From Mageeibacillus sp. UBA1046 (GTDB lineage Bacteria; Bacillota; Clostridia; Saccharofermentanales; DTU023), in the NCBI GenBank assembly GCA_002316595.1, contig DCDV01000016.1, forward strand, positions 2,118 to 36,115: a DNA stretch of 33,998 bases, in the 5' to 3' direction. The stretch's first letter is position 1, and every line of letters starts with the position of its first letter. A program made the translations under genes and the position numbers. Positions 14,548-22,704 of the stretch are shown in pieces. The notes under the pieces are model-generated. The model made no database searches, was not told the origin of the DNA, and worked only from the letters and a program-made list of their open reading frames with translations.

Positions 14548-15459
14548 ATGGAAATTTCTCTGCGCGATTTCAGCCGGCAGCTAACTGAATTATTTGCACA
14601 GGCGGGGCTCAAGGAGCCCAGAATCGAAATGCGGCTTTTCTTGCGAGAAGTAGCAGGACTTGCGCTGGAAGAACAATTGGCGCGGGCAGATCAGCCTCTG
14701 GCAGAAGAGATGGCTGCTGATCTTTGGTCCAAGGCTAAACGCAGAGCTGATCGTGAACCGTTAGCATATATTGCGGGCGAAGCCTGGTTTTACGGACGTA
14801 GTTTCTTAGTGCAGACGGGACTTTTGGTACCTCGTTCTGACTCTGAGGTGCTTATCGAGGCAGCTCTGGAGGAGCTTTTTAGTTTGAACCCGGAACCGGA
14901 AGCGATGGCAGCAGAAAAAAAACGATTGCACATATTGGACACCTGCTGTGGAACCGGATGTCTCGGTCTGACTTTGCTGGCAGAATTAAAAGAGCGCGGC
15001 ATTCCTGCCAGTCTGCATCTGGTGGATCTGGAAGAGCTCGCTTTAGAGACTGCAAAAGCAAATGCAGACAGACTAGGTCTTACGGATCTGATAAGCTTTG
15101 AGAAAGCTGATTTGTGGCCGGCAAAAGATGGCTCTGAAGCGGGTGTCAGATATGATGTTATTCTCAGCAATCCACCATATATTCCCAGCGGAGATATCTC
15201 CGGTTTAATGCCCGAGGTGGGAGTCTGGGAGTCAAAGAGAGCTCTTGACGGGGGAATAGACGGACTGGATTTTTACCGCCGTCTGGCACACGGGTATCAA
15301 GATTATCTGACCGATGCGGGGATTGTGATTCTGGAACTAGGCGCAGGTCAGGACGAACAGGCAGTTGCATTATTTCAGCCTGCTGAGCAAACCTGGATCC
15401 GGTTGAGAAAAGATTACAGCGGTCAGCAAAGAGCTTTGATCCTGAAAGGCCATACTTAA
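14548..15459 (+). CDS. prmC: Peptide chain release factor N5-glutamine methyltransferase
   Basis: PrmC methylates the Gln of the GGQ motif in RF1 and RF2 using S-adenosylmethionine. The 303-residue protein has an N-terminal helical substrate-binding domain (to about 90), the SAM loop DTCCGTGCLGLTL, the acidic strand LVDLEELALE, and the catalytic NPPY (LSNPPYIPSGD). It starts two bases after the yqhQ stop with no clear Shine-Dalgarno site, so translation is probably coupled; a GTG at 14539 is an alternative. Its substrate RF1 is the next gene, about 100 bp downstream. Confidence 0.96.
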   Translation: MEISLRDFSRQLTELFAQAGLKEPRIEMRLFLREVAGLALEEQLARADQPLAEEMAADLWSKAKRRADREPLAYIAGEAWFYGRSFLVQTGLLVPRSDSEVLIEAALEELFSLNPEPEAMAAEKKRLHILDTCCGTGCLGLTLLAELKERGIPASLHLVDLEELALETAKANADRLGLTDLISFEKADLWPAKDGSEAGVRYDVILSNPPYIPSGDISGLMPEVGVWESKRALDGGIDGLDFYRRLAHGYQDYLTDAGIVILELGAGQDEQAVALFQPAEQTWIRLRKDYSGQQRALILKGHT

Positions 15460-15557
15460 ATTCCATGTATAATATAGAAGCCTGCCGGGTCATTTGACGT
15501 AATTTATTGACCGGCATAAAAATTGAGCAAAAATTAATATGTTTGCTGGAGGAACAA

Positions 15558-16640
15558 ATGGCAAATGATAGAGATATAAGGCTGGATGCAAGTGTCAGCC
15601 GTTATGAAGAATTGAATACTCTGCTGGCGGATGCTGAGATTATGAAGGATCAGGAGCAGTATATCGCTCTCTTGCAAGAGCATGCCGCCCTGTCTGAGCT
15701 GGTAGCGGATATTAAGCAGAGCCGAAAACTAAAGGAAGAGTTAGAGGAAAACCGGGTTTTGCTTACAGAGTCGGATGATGCTGAATTCCGTGAACTGGTG
15801 CGGGAAGATATCAATCAGTCCGAAGCGGAGCTGCAAAAGATCGAAGCCAGAATCGAAGATACCATAGCTCCCAGCGACCCTAATGATAAAAGGAATGTCA
15901 TTATGGAGATTCGTGCAGGAGCCGGTGGTGATGAGGCTGCCCTCTTCGCCGCCACTCTTTACAATATGTATACTTCCTATGCTGAAAATCAGGGCTGGCA
16001 GTATGAGATTATCAGCAGCAATGAAACTGAGCTGGGCGGCTTTAAGGAAGTGGTTTTTCAGATTCAGGGCAAAGGCGCATTCTCGCGTTTTAAATATGAA
16101 AGCGGCGTACACAGGGTTCAGCGTGTTCCTGTAACCGAATCCGGAGGACGGGTGCATACCTCAACAGTGACCGTTGCCGTTTTGCCCGAGGCGGAAGATG
16201 TGGAATTTAAGATCGACCCTGCAGATCTGCAGGTCGATACCTATCGTGCCTCCGGTGCGGGAGGGCAGCACGTCAACAAGACTTCCTCCGCCATCCGGAT
16301 AACCCACATACCTACAGGCACAGTTGTTACCTGTCAGGACCAAAGATCACAGCATAAGAACCGGGACAAGGCGATGAGGCATCTGCGCTCTATTTTGCTG
16401 GAGGAAGAGAAGTCCCGGCAGGCAGCAGACATAGCCAGTGAAAGGCGTGATCAGGTCGGTACAGGTGACCGCAGTGAAAGAATCCGAACCTATAACTATT
16501 CTCAGGGCAGAGTAACCGACCACAGAATCGGTCTTAGCCTTTACAATCTGGAAAACATCTTAAACGGGGACATTGACGAGCTTATTGCGGGATTGAATGC
16601 CGCAGCGCATGAAGCCAAGGTTCGAGGAGAGAGCTTGTGA
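15558..16640 (+). CDS. prfA: Peptide chain release factor 1
   Basis: RF1 reads UAA and UAG stops and triggers peptide release. The 360-residue protein has the stop-recognition tripeptide PVT at 191-193 (RVPVTESGGRVHTS), which marks RF1 rather than RF2, and the catalytic GGQ at 235-237 (RASGAGGQHVNKT). The ATG at 15558 follows GGAGGA at a four-base gap and gives the normal family length; the longer frame from 15507 is not needed. Its stop overlaps the next start by 4 bp (GTGA). Confidence 0.98.
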   Translation: MANDRDIRLDASVSRYEELNTLLADAEIMKDQEQYIALLQEHAALSELVADIKQSRKLKEELEENRVLLTESDDAEFRELVREDINQSEAELQKIEARIEDTIAPSDPNDKRNVIMEIRAGAGGDEAALFAATLYNMYTSYAENQGWQYEIISSNETELGGFKEVVFQIQGKGAFSRFKYESGVHRVQRVPVTESGGRVHTSTVTVAVLPEAEDVEFKIDPADLQVDTYRASGAGGQHVNKTSSAIRITHIPTGTVVTCQDQRSQHKNRDKAMRHLRSILLEEEKSRQAADIASERRDQVGTGDRSERIRTYNYSQGRVTDHRIGLSLYNLENILNGDIDELIAGLNAAAHEAKVRGESL

Positions 16641-17776
16641 TCGAAACCAGGTTAATAACCATAGGTGAGACGATTGATGAAGAGGAATTAGCTCAAGTTG
16701 CCGCAGCACTGGTAAAGGGAGCGCTGGTAGGCATGCCGACAGAAACCGTTTATGGATTAGCAGGCAATGCCTTTCTCCCCGAGGTTGTGACTAGAATTTT
16801 CACTGTCAAAGGGCGTCCGCAGGATAATCCTCTGATTGTTCATTTGTACGATAAAAGCCAGATAGAGCAAGTCGTATCAGAGATCCCGGCTCTCTTTCCC
16901 ATATTGTATGAAGCATTCTGTCCCGGTCCTTTAACCATGGTCATGCCCAAAAGCCCTCTTATACCTGATCAGGTCAGTGCCGGACTGGACACTGCAGCAG
17001 TCCGCTTTCCGGCTCAAAGAACCGCACGCGCCTTGCTCCGCCTGGCGAATGTTCCGGTTGTAGCGCCTTCCGGAAATCTTTCCGGCGGTCCTTCTCCGAC
17101 CAAGGCAGAGCACATGCTGGACGATATGCGAGGCAAAATTGAATATATTTTAGATGACGGACCTTGTGATCTGGGGGTTGAGTCTACGGTGCTGGACCTG
17201 ACATCTGATCCGCCCAGGATCTTGCGGCCCGGAGTAATAACCGCCGATCTTATCCGTCAGCGGACAGGGATATCGGTTGCTGATGATCAAAGTATTTTGG
17301 CGAAGGCGGCAAGGGTAGTGCCGGCCTCCCCGGGCAGCGAGGCAGAGCGTTCCCTGCAGGATAGTGAAGGCACCTGGATACCTCGTTCTCCCGGACAGAA
17401 ATACCGTCACTATTCGCCCCGCGCCAAGGTGTTTATTGCCAGAGGCAATGATGAGGAGCAGCGCTCAGATTATATTATCGCAGCCATAGCTCAGCTGTTA
17501 GAAAAGAAGTCAGGGTTTTTTGGCTCTGAAGCCACCTTTAATTTGCTGGCAAAAAAGCTCACTGCTGAGCAAGACGGTTTGCCTGTGCTAAACAATATGG
17601 TAACTTATTTATATCCGGGCTCCGGAGATGACAAGATTGCCACCCATGAACTTTTTTCAGCCTTCAGAGCGTTAGATAAGGCTGGCGTTGAAATTATTAT
17701 CGCAGAGGAATTTCCGCATATTAATTATGGAGTTGCCTATATGAACAGACTGGAAAGGGCGGCAGAAAGGGAATAG
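16637..17776 (+). CDS. tsaC: L-threonylcarbamoyladenylate synthase (Sua5-type)
   Basis: The enzyme makes threonylcarbamoyl-AMP from Thr, bicarbonate and ATP for t6A37 in tRNAs that read ANN codons. The YrdC domain (residues 1 to ~210) has PTETVYGLAG, GRPQDNPLIVH, APSGNLSGGPSPT and GVESTVLDL. The linker SPGQKYRHYSP leads into the C-terminal Sua5 Rossmann-like domain, so the 379-residue protein is the two-domain Sua5 form. GTG start overlaps the prfA stop (GTGA). The partner genes tsaB, tsaD and tsaE are not in this window. Confidence 0.96.
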   Translation: MIETRLITIGETIDEEELAQVAAALVKGALVGMPTETVYGLAGNAFLPEVVTRIFTVKGRPQDNPLIVHLYDKSQIEQVVSEIPALFPILYEAFCPGPLTMVMPKSPLIPDQVSAGLDTAAVRFPAQRTARALLRLANVPVVAPSGNLSGGPSPTKAEHMLDDMRGKIEYILDDGPCDLGVESTVLDLTSDPPRILRPGVITADLIRQRTGISVADDQSILAKAARVVPASPGSEAERSLQDSEGTWIPRSPGQKYRHYSPRAKVFIARGNDEEQRSDYIIAAIAQLLEKKSGFFGSEATFNLLAKKLTAEQDGLPVLNNMVTYLYPGSGDDKIATHELFSAFRALDKAGVEIIIAEEFPHINYGVAYMNRLERAAERE

Positions 17777-17777
17777 A

Positions 17778-18227
17778 ATGCAGATTCTTTTTGTATGTAT
17801 GGGCAATACCTGCCGCAGTCCCATGGCAGAGGTAATGTTTAATACTCATACTCCTAATCGGGAATGGGAAGCTGTTTCCGCAGGACTTGCTAACTGGGAC
17901 GGCCTGATGGCGTCGCCGCTGGCTATTGATGAAATGGAAGCCAGGGGCATGTCACTGGATCAGCATAGATCCCGGCAGATCACCGCAAGTATCGTTGATT
18001 CTGCGGCTCTGGTTTTAGCCATGACCTCTCAGCACAAACAGCAATTATTACAGCAATACCCGGAGTCTGCGGAAAAGATATTCACTTTAGGGGAATACGC
18101 AGGCATGATAAATGAGGAAGTACAGGACCCCTTCGGTCAAGATGCTGAAAGCTACCTTGCCACTGCCAATCAGTTGGTGAAACTGCTGCAGAAATTATTT
18201 GACAAGCTGGATGATAAGCCTGAATAA
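17778..18227 (+). CDS. ywlE: Low-molecular-weight phosphatase, probable protein-arginine phosphatase (YwlE-like)
   Basis: The 149-residue protein has the P-loop CMGNTCRS at residues 7-14 (catalytic Cys7, Arg13) and the general-acid loop DPFGQD. Thr11 in the P-loop is the residue that gives Bacillus YwlE preference for phosphoarginine, where tyrosine phosphatases usually have Ile. The gene lies directly after tsaC, as ywlE lies near ywlC in Bacillus. If this reading is right it opposes an McsB-type arginine kinase and so links to Clp proteolysis. Residue numbering matches YwlE exactly. Starts one base after the tsaC stop. Confidence 0.88.
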   Translation: MQILFVCMGNTCRSPMAEVMFNTHTPNREWEAVSAGLANWDGLMASPLAIDEMEARGMSLDQHRSRQITASIVDSAALVLAMTSQHKQQLLQQYPESAEKIFTLGEYAGMINEEVQDPFGQDAESYLATANQLVKLLQKLFDKLDDKPE

Positions 18228-18370
18228 ATGCTGCTGAGACAAAGACAGTGAAACATTTTGAGCCCATCTGAGCCTATATGGAATGTTCTGGGCTGATCTT
18301 ACTGCTTTATCCTTTTTTCTTATTATGGCAAAATTGAGGCAGTAAGCGTAGACAAAGCGATTATTTGCAG

Positions 18371-18500
18371 GTTGCAGCTGCTGCGATTCTGAGCAAACCG
18401 GCAAACCAACCAGAGTTCAGTTGTACGGTTCTTGCAAACCGAAAAACAGAGTTCAGCAGTGCAGTTCTTGCAAACCGGCAAACCAGAGTTGCAGCTGCTG
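18371..18500. repeat. Imperfect ~36-bp repeat cluster upstream of the rpsF promoter
   Basis: GTTGCAGCTGCTG occurs at both borders (18371-18383 and 18488-18500). Inside, GCAAACCGGCAAACCA occurs at 18393 and 18470, with a variant GCAAACCGAAAAACA at 18434, and CAGAGTTCAG at 18411 and 18447. The period is about 36 bp. The cluster ends about 15 bp before the -35 box of rpsF. Confidence 0.8.
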
Positions 18501-18514
18501 AGGATAACAATCGC

Positions 18515-18544
18515 TTGACTCATGCTTTAGGGAAATGCTATCAT
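18515..18544 (+). promoter_or_regulatory. Putative promoter of rpsF-ssb-rpsR
   Basis: TTGACT (18515-18520), 18-bp spacer, TATCAT (18539-18544). The transcript would start near 18551, giving a leader of about 70 nt before rpsF. Confidence 0.65.
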
Positions 18545-18570
18545 TTATGTCTGTGTCATAAGACGCAAAT

Positions 18571-18620
18571 CCTCGCTCTGTGCAACCAAAGACAGGGCCG
18601 AAGACCAGGAGGAGGTATAA
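18571..18620 (+). promoter_or_regulatory. Candidate ribosomal protein S6 leader (S6:S18 binding motif)
   Basis: CTCTGT (18576-18581) and ACAGGG (18592-18597) form a 6-bp hairpin directly followed by CCG (18598-18600). A hairpin next to an unpaired CCG is the known hallmark of S6:S18-bound leaders in rpsF mRNAs. The upstream TCCTC (18570-18574) is complementary to GAGGA in the Shine-Dalgarno tract AGGAGGAGG, so an outer pairing could hide the ribosome site. The assignment is by motif and position only. Confidence 0.5.
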
Positions 18621-18621
18621 G

Positions 18622-18909
18622 ATGAGAACTTACGAACTGATGTACGTTTTGAATCCCGCCATTGGTGACGATAATATCAAAGCGGAAATGGACAGGATTC
18701 AGTCAATCGTTGAGACCCAAGGCAAAATCCACGATACGGATGTCTGGGGCCGTCGCAAATTGGCTTACGAAATTCAGGACGAACAAGAAGGCTATTATGT
18801 TCTTGTTCATTTTGAGTCAGAACCGGATTTCCCTAAAGAAGTTGAACGTCTACTCAAGATCTCAGATAGTGTCTTACGCTATTTGATCGTATTGCCGAAC
18901 GCCAAATAA
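18622..18909 (+). CDS. rpsF: 30S ribosomal protein bS6
   Basis: The 95-residue protein matches bS6: RTYELMYVLNP start, the DVWGRRKLAYEIQDEQEGYYVLVHF core, and the C-terminal DSVLRYLIV. It binds S18 on the 30S platform. The ATG at 18622 is preceded by AGGAGGAGG, one of the strongest ribosome sites in the window. It heads a unit with ssb (19 bp gap) and rpsR (27 bp gap), the classic rpsF-ssb-rpsR order. Confidence 0.98.
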   Translation: MRTYELMYVLNPAIGDDNIKAEMDRIQSIVETQGKIHDTDVWGRRKLAYEIQDEQEGYYVLVHFESEPDFPKEVERLLKISDSVLRYLIVLPNAK

Positions 18910-18928
18910 TCGGCAGAAAGGACGTTAA

Positions 18929-19387
18929 ATGAACAAAGCAATTTTGATGGGGAGATTAACCAGAGATCCGGAGCTGCGCACGACATCTAATAATGTCTCG
19001 GTCAGCACATTTACTTTAGCGATTGATCGTAATTATAAGACTCGTGATGGCGAAAGACTAACCGATTTTATTCCTATCGTGGTCTGGAGACAGCAGGCCG
19101 ATTTTGTACACCGTTATTTTGTAAAAGGTCAGCGGATGTTGGTGGTAGGTTCTATCCAGCCCCGCAGTTACGTGGATCAGAGCGGTCAGAAAAGGTATGT
19201 GACTGAGGTCATAGCGGATGAAGTATATTTTGCAGATTCCAAGCGTGACAGCGGCGGATATGATGAATCCGGCGACAAAGACTTCCAGTCTGAAGATAAA
19301 GAATGGAAGAAAGCAGAAGCTTCAGATGACGACTTTTTCCCCGGCAGCAGCGAAGATTCTACTTCCCTGCCCTTTGATATGAACTGA
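18929..19387 (+). CDS. ssb: Single-stranded DNA-binding protein
   Basis: SSB coats single-stranded DNA and recruits repair and replication proteins through its C-terminal tip. The 152-residue protein has the OB fold (MNKAILMGRLTRDPELRTT, VSTFTLAIDR, FIPIVVWRQQADFV, KGQRMLVVGSI) to about residue 105, then a charged disordered tail. The tail ends STSLPFDMN: the usual LPF tip is followed by three extra residues instead of ending at Phe. It lies between rpsF and rpsR, indicating the housekeeping SSB. Confidence 0.97.
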   Translation: MNKAILMGRLTRDPELRTTSNNVSVSTFTLAIDRNYKTRDGERLTDFIPIVVWRQQADFVHRYFVKGQRMLVVGSIQPRSYVDQSGQKRYVTEVIADEVYFADSKRDSGGYDESGDKDFQSEDKEWKKAEASDDDFFPGSSEDSTSLPFDMN

Positions 19388-19414
19388 TTAATACCTATTT
19401 AAGGAGTTTTTAGA

Positions 19415-19678
19415 ATGAAAGAAAGAAACAATCGCGATCGTCGCGATTTTAATAAAGGCAGACAGCGCCGCGGCAGAAGAAAAGTATGCATGCTTTGTGC
19501 CGAAAAGATAGATCGTATTGACTACAAGGACTTGAACCGTCTGTCTAAATTGATCGCTGAGAATGGCAAGATTTTGCCCCGCAGAATGTCCGGAACTTGT
19601 GCCAGACATCAACGTTATGTGACCACGGCTATAAAGAGAGCAAGGCACGTTTCCCTGCTGCCGTATACAGACGCATAA
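19415..19678 (+). CDS. rpsR: 30S ribosomal protein bS18
   Basis: The 87-residue protein has a basic N-terminus ([20 protein letters not shown]), cysteines in CMLCAEK, and the bS18 core [20 protein letters not shown] and [24 protein letters not shown] plus the later Cys suggests a zinc-binding variant of S18. AAGGAG lies ahead of the ATG. Last gene of rpsF-ssb-rpsR, followed 28 bp later by a strong terminator. Confidence 0.98.
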   Translation: MKERNNRDRRDFNKGRQRRGRRKVCMLCAEKIDRIDYKDLNRLSKLIAENGKILPRRMSGTCARHQRYVTTAIKRARHVSLLPYTDA

Positions 19679-19705
19679 AGTTTCTTGAGCTTATCAGGAA
19701 TTTTT

Positions 19706-19727
19706 GGCTGCTTCGGCAGCCTTTTTT
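19706..19727 (+). terminator. Rho-independent terminator after rpsR
   Basis: GGCTGC, TTCG tetraloop, GCAGCC, then six Ts. The UUCG loop makes this a very stable hairpin. Confidence 0.93.
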
Positions 19728-19728
19728 A

Positions 19729-19756
19729 TTGAGAATGTCCGGCCGTGTGATACAAT
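19729..19756 (+). promoter_or_regulatory. Putative promoter of rplI-dnaB-tilS
   Basis: TTGAGA (19729-19734), 16-bp spacer, TACAAT (19751-19756), beginning immediately after the rpsR terminator. Confidence 0.6.
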
Positions 19757-19807
19757 GAGAAACACGAAACCGGATAAGAATTATATTACAGGATATGAGG
19801 TGAAGGC

Positions 19808-20257
19808 ATGAAAGTAGTTCTTCTGAAAGATGTAGACAAGTTAGGGAAGGCCGGAGAAGTAGTCGAGGTCGCTTCAGGCTACGCCAATAATTTTCTCTTT
19901 CGCCGCGATCTGGCTGTAGAACTGACACCGGAGAATCTCAATACTTTGAAAAATCAGCAGAAAGCTGCTGCAGAGAAAGCTCAGCGTTTGCTTGAGGAGG
20001 CCGGGGAGATTAAAAACAAGATAGCAGATCAACATTTTACTCTCAAGGTTAAGACAGGATCCCAGGGCAAATTATATGGTTCTGTTACTACTATGGATAT
20101 AGCAGCGGTACTTGAGAAAGCCGGCTATAAAGTTGATAAGCGAAACATTTCCGTAGAAGAGCAGATCAAAGAAATCGGCGAGTATAAGGTTGAAGTCAAG
20201 CTCCATCCTGAGGTCAACGCCAGTATCGTAGTGGACGTTGTCAGTGAGGGGGCATAA
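19808..20257 (+). CDS. rplI: 50S ribosomal protein bL9
   Basis: The 149-residue protein has the bL9 N-domain (MKVVLLKDVDKLGKAGEVVEV, SGYANNFLFRRDLAVELT), the long connecting helix (about 42-75) and the C-domain (GKLYGSVTTMDIA). Standard length. GAGGTGAAGG precedes the ATG. It leads dnaB by 6 bp, a very common pairing in Bacillota; the gdpP/yybT gene often found upstream is absent here. Confidence 0.98.
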   Translation: MKVVLLKDVDKLGKAGEVVEVASGYANNFLFRRDLAVELTPENLNTLKNQQKAAAEKAQRLLEEAGEIKNKIADQHFTLKVKTGSQGKLYGSVTTMDIAAVLEKAGYKVDKRNISVEEQIKEIGEYKVEVKLHPEVNASIVVDVVSEGA

Positions 20258-20263
20258 GTAATA

Positions 20264-21658
20264 ATGGCTCAAGACTTGATTCCGGAGACCCCATCCTCTG
20301 GTGCCGGCAGACGCCAGCTTGTGATGCCTTACAGCGATGAGGCAGAGCAATCTGTTTTGGGCAGCGCTCTGTATGGCAAAGAGTATCTTGCCAATGCAGT
20401 AGCTGAGCTCAAGGTCAATGATTTTTATGTCAAGCGCAATCAAGTTGTTTTTGCTGTCATTCTTGAGCTGTTTCAGCGTAATGAACCGGTAGATATCTTA
20501 ACAGTCACAGACAGACTGGAGACTAAGGGAGAACTGTCGCAGGCAGGCGGTGCTGAATACGTTATCTCGCTGCCTGATAAGACTCCGGTCATGCAAAATC
20601 AGGCTTATTATATTCATGTGGTCCGGCAACATGCGCAAAGACGCGCTCTGATTTTGACACTGCGCAAGATCATCGACATGGCCTACACTTCCGGCGAAGA
20701 TGTTGAAGAACTGATCAATCTGGCCGCCAACCGTATTTATGATATTCGTGAGAATCGGGATCTCGGCGGTTTCGATCGTCTCGGCGATATCTTGAATTTG
20801 AAAATTAATGAATTACACGAACAGGCCAAGGGTAAAAGGCCTAAACTTATTCAAAGCGGTTTTCCTTCGATCGACCGCATTTTAGGCGGGCTGCGTCCGG
20901 GAGGCTTATACATTCTGGCAGCGCGTCCCGGCGTAGGAAAAACTTCACTGGCTCTGAATATGGCCCATCTTGCTGCCCAGCGAGGCTCGCATCATGTTGG
21001 TATCTTCAGCCTTGAAATGTCTAAAGAGGAAGTAGGCATGAGGATCCTCGTGAGCCAATCGAAAGTAACAGCTGACAGGATGGATAAACTTAAAGTCAAG
21101 GATACTGATTGGGATAAGATTTCCCAGGCCTTAATTGCCCTTTATGACAAACCGATTTATATTGACGACCGCTCCGGAACTAATGTCGTGGAAATGCAGG
21201 CGCGCTGCAGGCAATTACAGATTAAAGACCGCTTAGACTTTGTCATCGTTGACTACCTGCAGCTAATGTCTTCAGGAGGAAGAACCAGCAGATCTGAGAA
21301 TCGGCAACAAGAGATTGCTGAGATTTCCCGTATGCTGAAGATTATGGCCAAGGAATTGGAAGTTCCGGTACTTGCCCTTTCTCAGCTGAGCCGCGAGAGT
21401 GAGAGACGCGCTAACCGCAGACCTATGCTGATTGATCTGCGTGAATCAGGCGCTATCGAGCAGGACGCTGACGTTGTCATGTTTCTGCACGATCAGGACG
21501 CAAATTCAGACGAACCTCGTCCGGATGTTTACGAGATAGAGATGATTATTGCCAAGAATCGTCATGGCGCCACCGGCAATCTCCACTTAGGCTGGAAGCC
21601 GTCCCTGACCAGTTTCTTTGACACCCTTGAAGTGCCACCTCCGGAGGCGCCGTTTTGA
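20264..21658 (+). CDS. dnaB: Replicative DNA helicase DnaB
   Basis: DnaB is the hexameric fork helicase. The 464-residue protein has the N-terminal helical domain (MPYSDEAEQSVLGSALY to about 110) and a RecA-like domain with Walker A at 223-227 (RPGVGKTSLALN), SLEMSKEEV, Walker B DFVIVDYLQLM, and LRESGAIEQDADVVMFLHD. No intein is present. AGTGAGGGGG lies ahead of the ATG. Its stop overlaps the tilS TTG start by 3 bases. Confidence 0.98.
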   Translation: MAQDLIPETPSSGAGRRQLVMPYSDEAEQSVLGSALYGKEYLANAVAELKVNDFYVKRNQVVFAVILELFQRNEPVDILTVTDRLETKGELSQAGGAEYVISLPDKTPVMQNQAYYIHVVRQHAQRRALILTLRKIIDMAYTSGEDVEELINLAANRIYDIRENRDLGGFDRLGDILNLKINELHEQAKGKRPKLIQSGFPSIDRILGGLRPGGLYILAARPGVGKTSLALNMAHLAAQRGSHHVGIFSLEMSKEEVGMRILVSQSKVTADRMDKLKVKDTDWDKISQALIALYDKPIYIDDRSGTNVVEMQARCRQLQIKDRLDFVIVDYLQLMSSGGRTSRSENRQQEIAEISRMLKIMAKELEVPVLALSQLSRESERRANRRPMLIDLRESGAIEQDADVVMFLHDQDANSDEPRPDVYEIEMIIAKNRHGATGNLHLGWKPSLTSFFDTLEVPPPEAPF

Positions 21659-22704
21659 TCTTGCCGTTACCCTCTGAGACTTATAAGTTTTTCCAGGCAG
21701 TAATCGCTGATCTGGTAAGCGCGAATGCTTTGCCTTTAGATAATGATACTGCTGTTATTGCCGGTGTTTCGGGCGGAGTTGATTCGATGCTCATGTTGGC
21801 ATTCTTACAATATCTGCAGAAGACAAATCCTTTTCGTTTAATTGCCGCCCATTTGAATCACGGACTGAGGCCTTTGGCTGCTGATCGAGATCAAGCAGTT
21901 GTTGAGGATTATTGCCGGCAGGAGAGGATAGAATTTCATTCCCGGAAAGTAGATGTGCTGGCACTGTCACGGGAACGTAAAAAAGGTATTGAAGAAGCGG
22001 GCAGGAAAGCCCGCTTTGATTTTTTCCGGCATTTAGGAAGCGAGATTTTGGCAGAAGACAAACAGCAAAGATACTTAGTTAGTCTGGCGCATCATGAACA
22101 AGATCAAGCAGAGACGATCCTTCTCAACTTAGGACGCGGGAGCGGACTGGAAGGTCTGATCGGCATGGAGATTATCAGAGACAGGATTATGAGACCCTTT
22201 TTGCTGAAAAATAAAAAGGAGATTATTAATGCGGCATCTGCACTGAAACTTCCCTGGCAGGAAGATCAAACAAATATTGAGGGAGACTACCGCAGAAATC
22301 GTCTTAGAAATGAGCTCCTGCCTTTATGGGCGGACATCCTCTCTTATGACGTGTCGCCTTTGCTGGTCAGACTCTCCCAGAATCTCTCAGCAGATGCCAA
22401 AGCTCTACAAAAGGAAGCAGCTTCTCTCTATGAGATGGCATTATTGCCAGATGGCAGCCTGAGCACCAAGATTCTCCTGTCTGCCCCAGAAGCGATTACA
22501 GCCAGAGCCCTGAATATAGGCATTAGAGAGTCATATAAAATACATAATGACGACATAACGACAACACAGATATATGCTCTTTCCAGAGAAGACATTAAGA
22601 GGTTATTACGGCTCTGTGAAGCCGATGAAACGACTATATGTTCTTTGGATATGGCGGATGGCGTCCGTGCTGAGGTCTATGCGAACACTCTGAGATTTGT
22701 CTAA
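21655..22704 (+). CDS. tilS: tRNA(Ile)-lysidine synthase, short form
   Basis: TilS attaches lysine to C34 of tRNA-Ile(CAU) so that it reads AUA. The 349-residue protein has the PP-loop SGGVDS at 39-44, AAHLNHGLRP, EEAGRKARFDFF and AHHEQDQAETILLNLGRGSGLEGL, all typical. Full-length TilS is commonly about 450 residues with a C-terminal TilS_C domain; here only a short remnant follows the central helical region. The TTG start at 21655 has GGAGG eight bases upstream. Essential in most bacteria. Last gene of rplI-dnaB-tilS. Confidence 0.93.
   Translation: MILPLPSETYKFFQAVIADLVSANALPLDNDTAVIAGVSGGVDSMLMLAFLQYLQKTNPFRLIAAHLNHGLRPLAADRDQAVVEDYCRQERIEFHSRKVDVLALSRERKKGIEEAGRKARFDFFRHLGSEILAEDKQQRYLVSLAHHEQDQAETILLNLGRGSGLEGLIGMEIIRDRIMRPFLLKNKKEIINAASALKLPWQEDQTNIEGDYRRNRLRNELLPLWADILSYDVSPLLVRLSQNLSADAKALQKEAASLYEMALLPDGSLSTKILLSAPEAITARALNIGIRESYKIHNDDITTTQIYALSREDIKRLLRLCEADETTICSLDMADGVRAEVYANTLRFV

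Larger units (their letters stand above)
18228..18621. other. 394-bp intergenic region before rpsF
   Basis: No protein gene is supported. The first part has an inverted repeat CTTACTGC/GCAGTAAG (18298-18305 and 18339-18346) with a long T-rich loop and no T tail. An imperfect repeat cluster covers 18371-18500, a promoter 18515-18544 and the S6 leader 18571-18620. An open frame across the repeats has no ribosome site and low-complexity product. Confidence 0.75.

Noticed and set aside
18298..18346. CTTACTGC/GCAGTAAG inverted repeat as terminator of ywlE
   Set aside because: The loop is 33 bases and no T run follows the right arm; kept only as a note in the intergenic entry.
18365..18621. Small open frame over the second repeat cluster
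   Set aside because: No ribosome site, low-complexity translation, and it runs through the rpsF promoter and leader.
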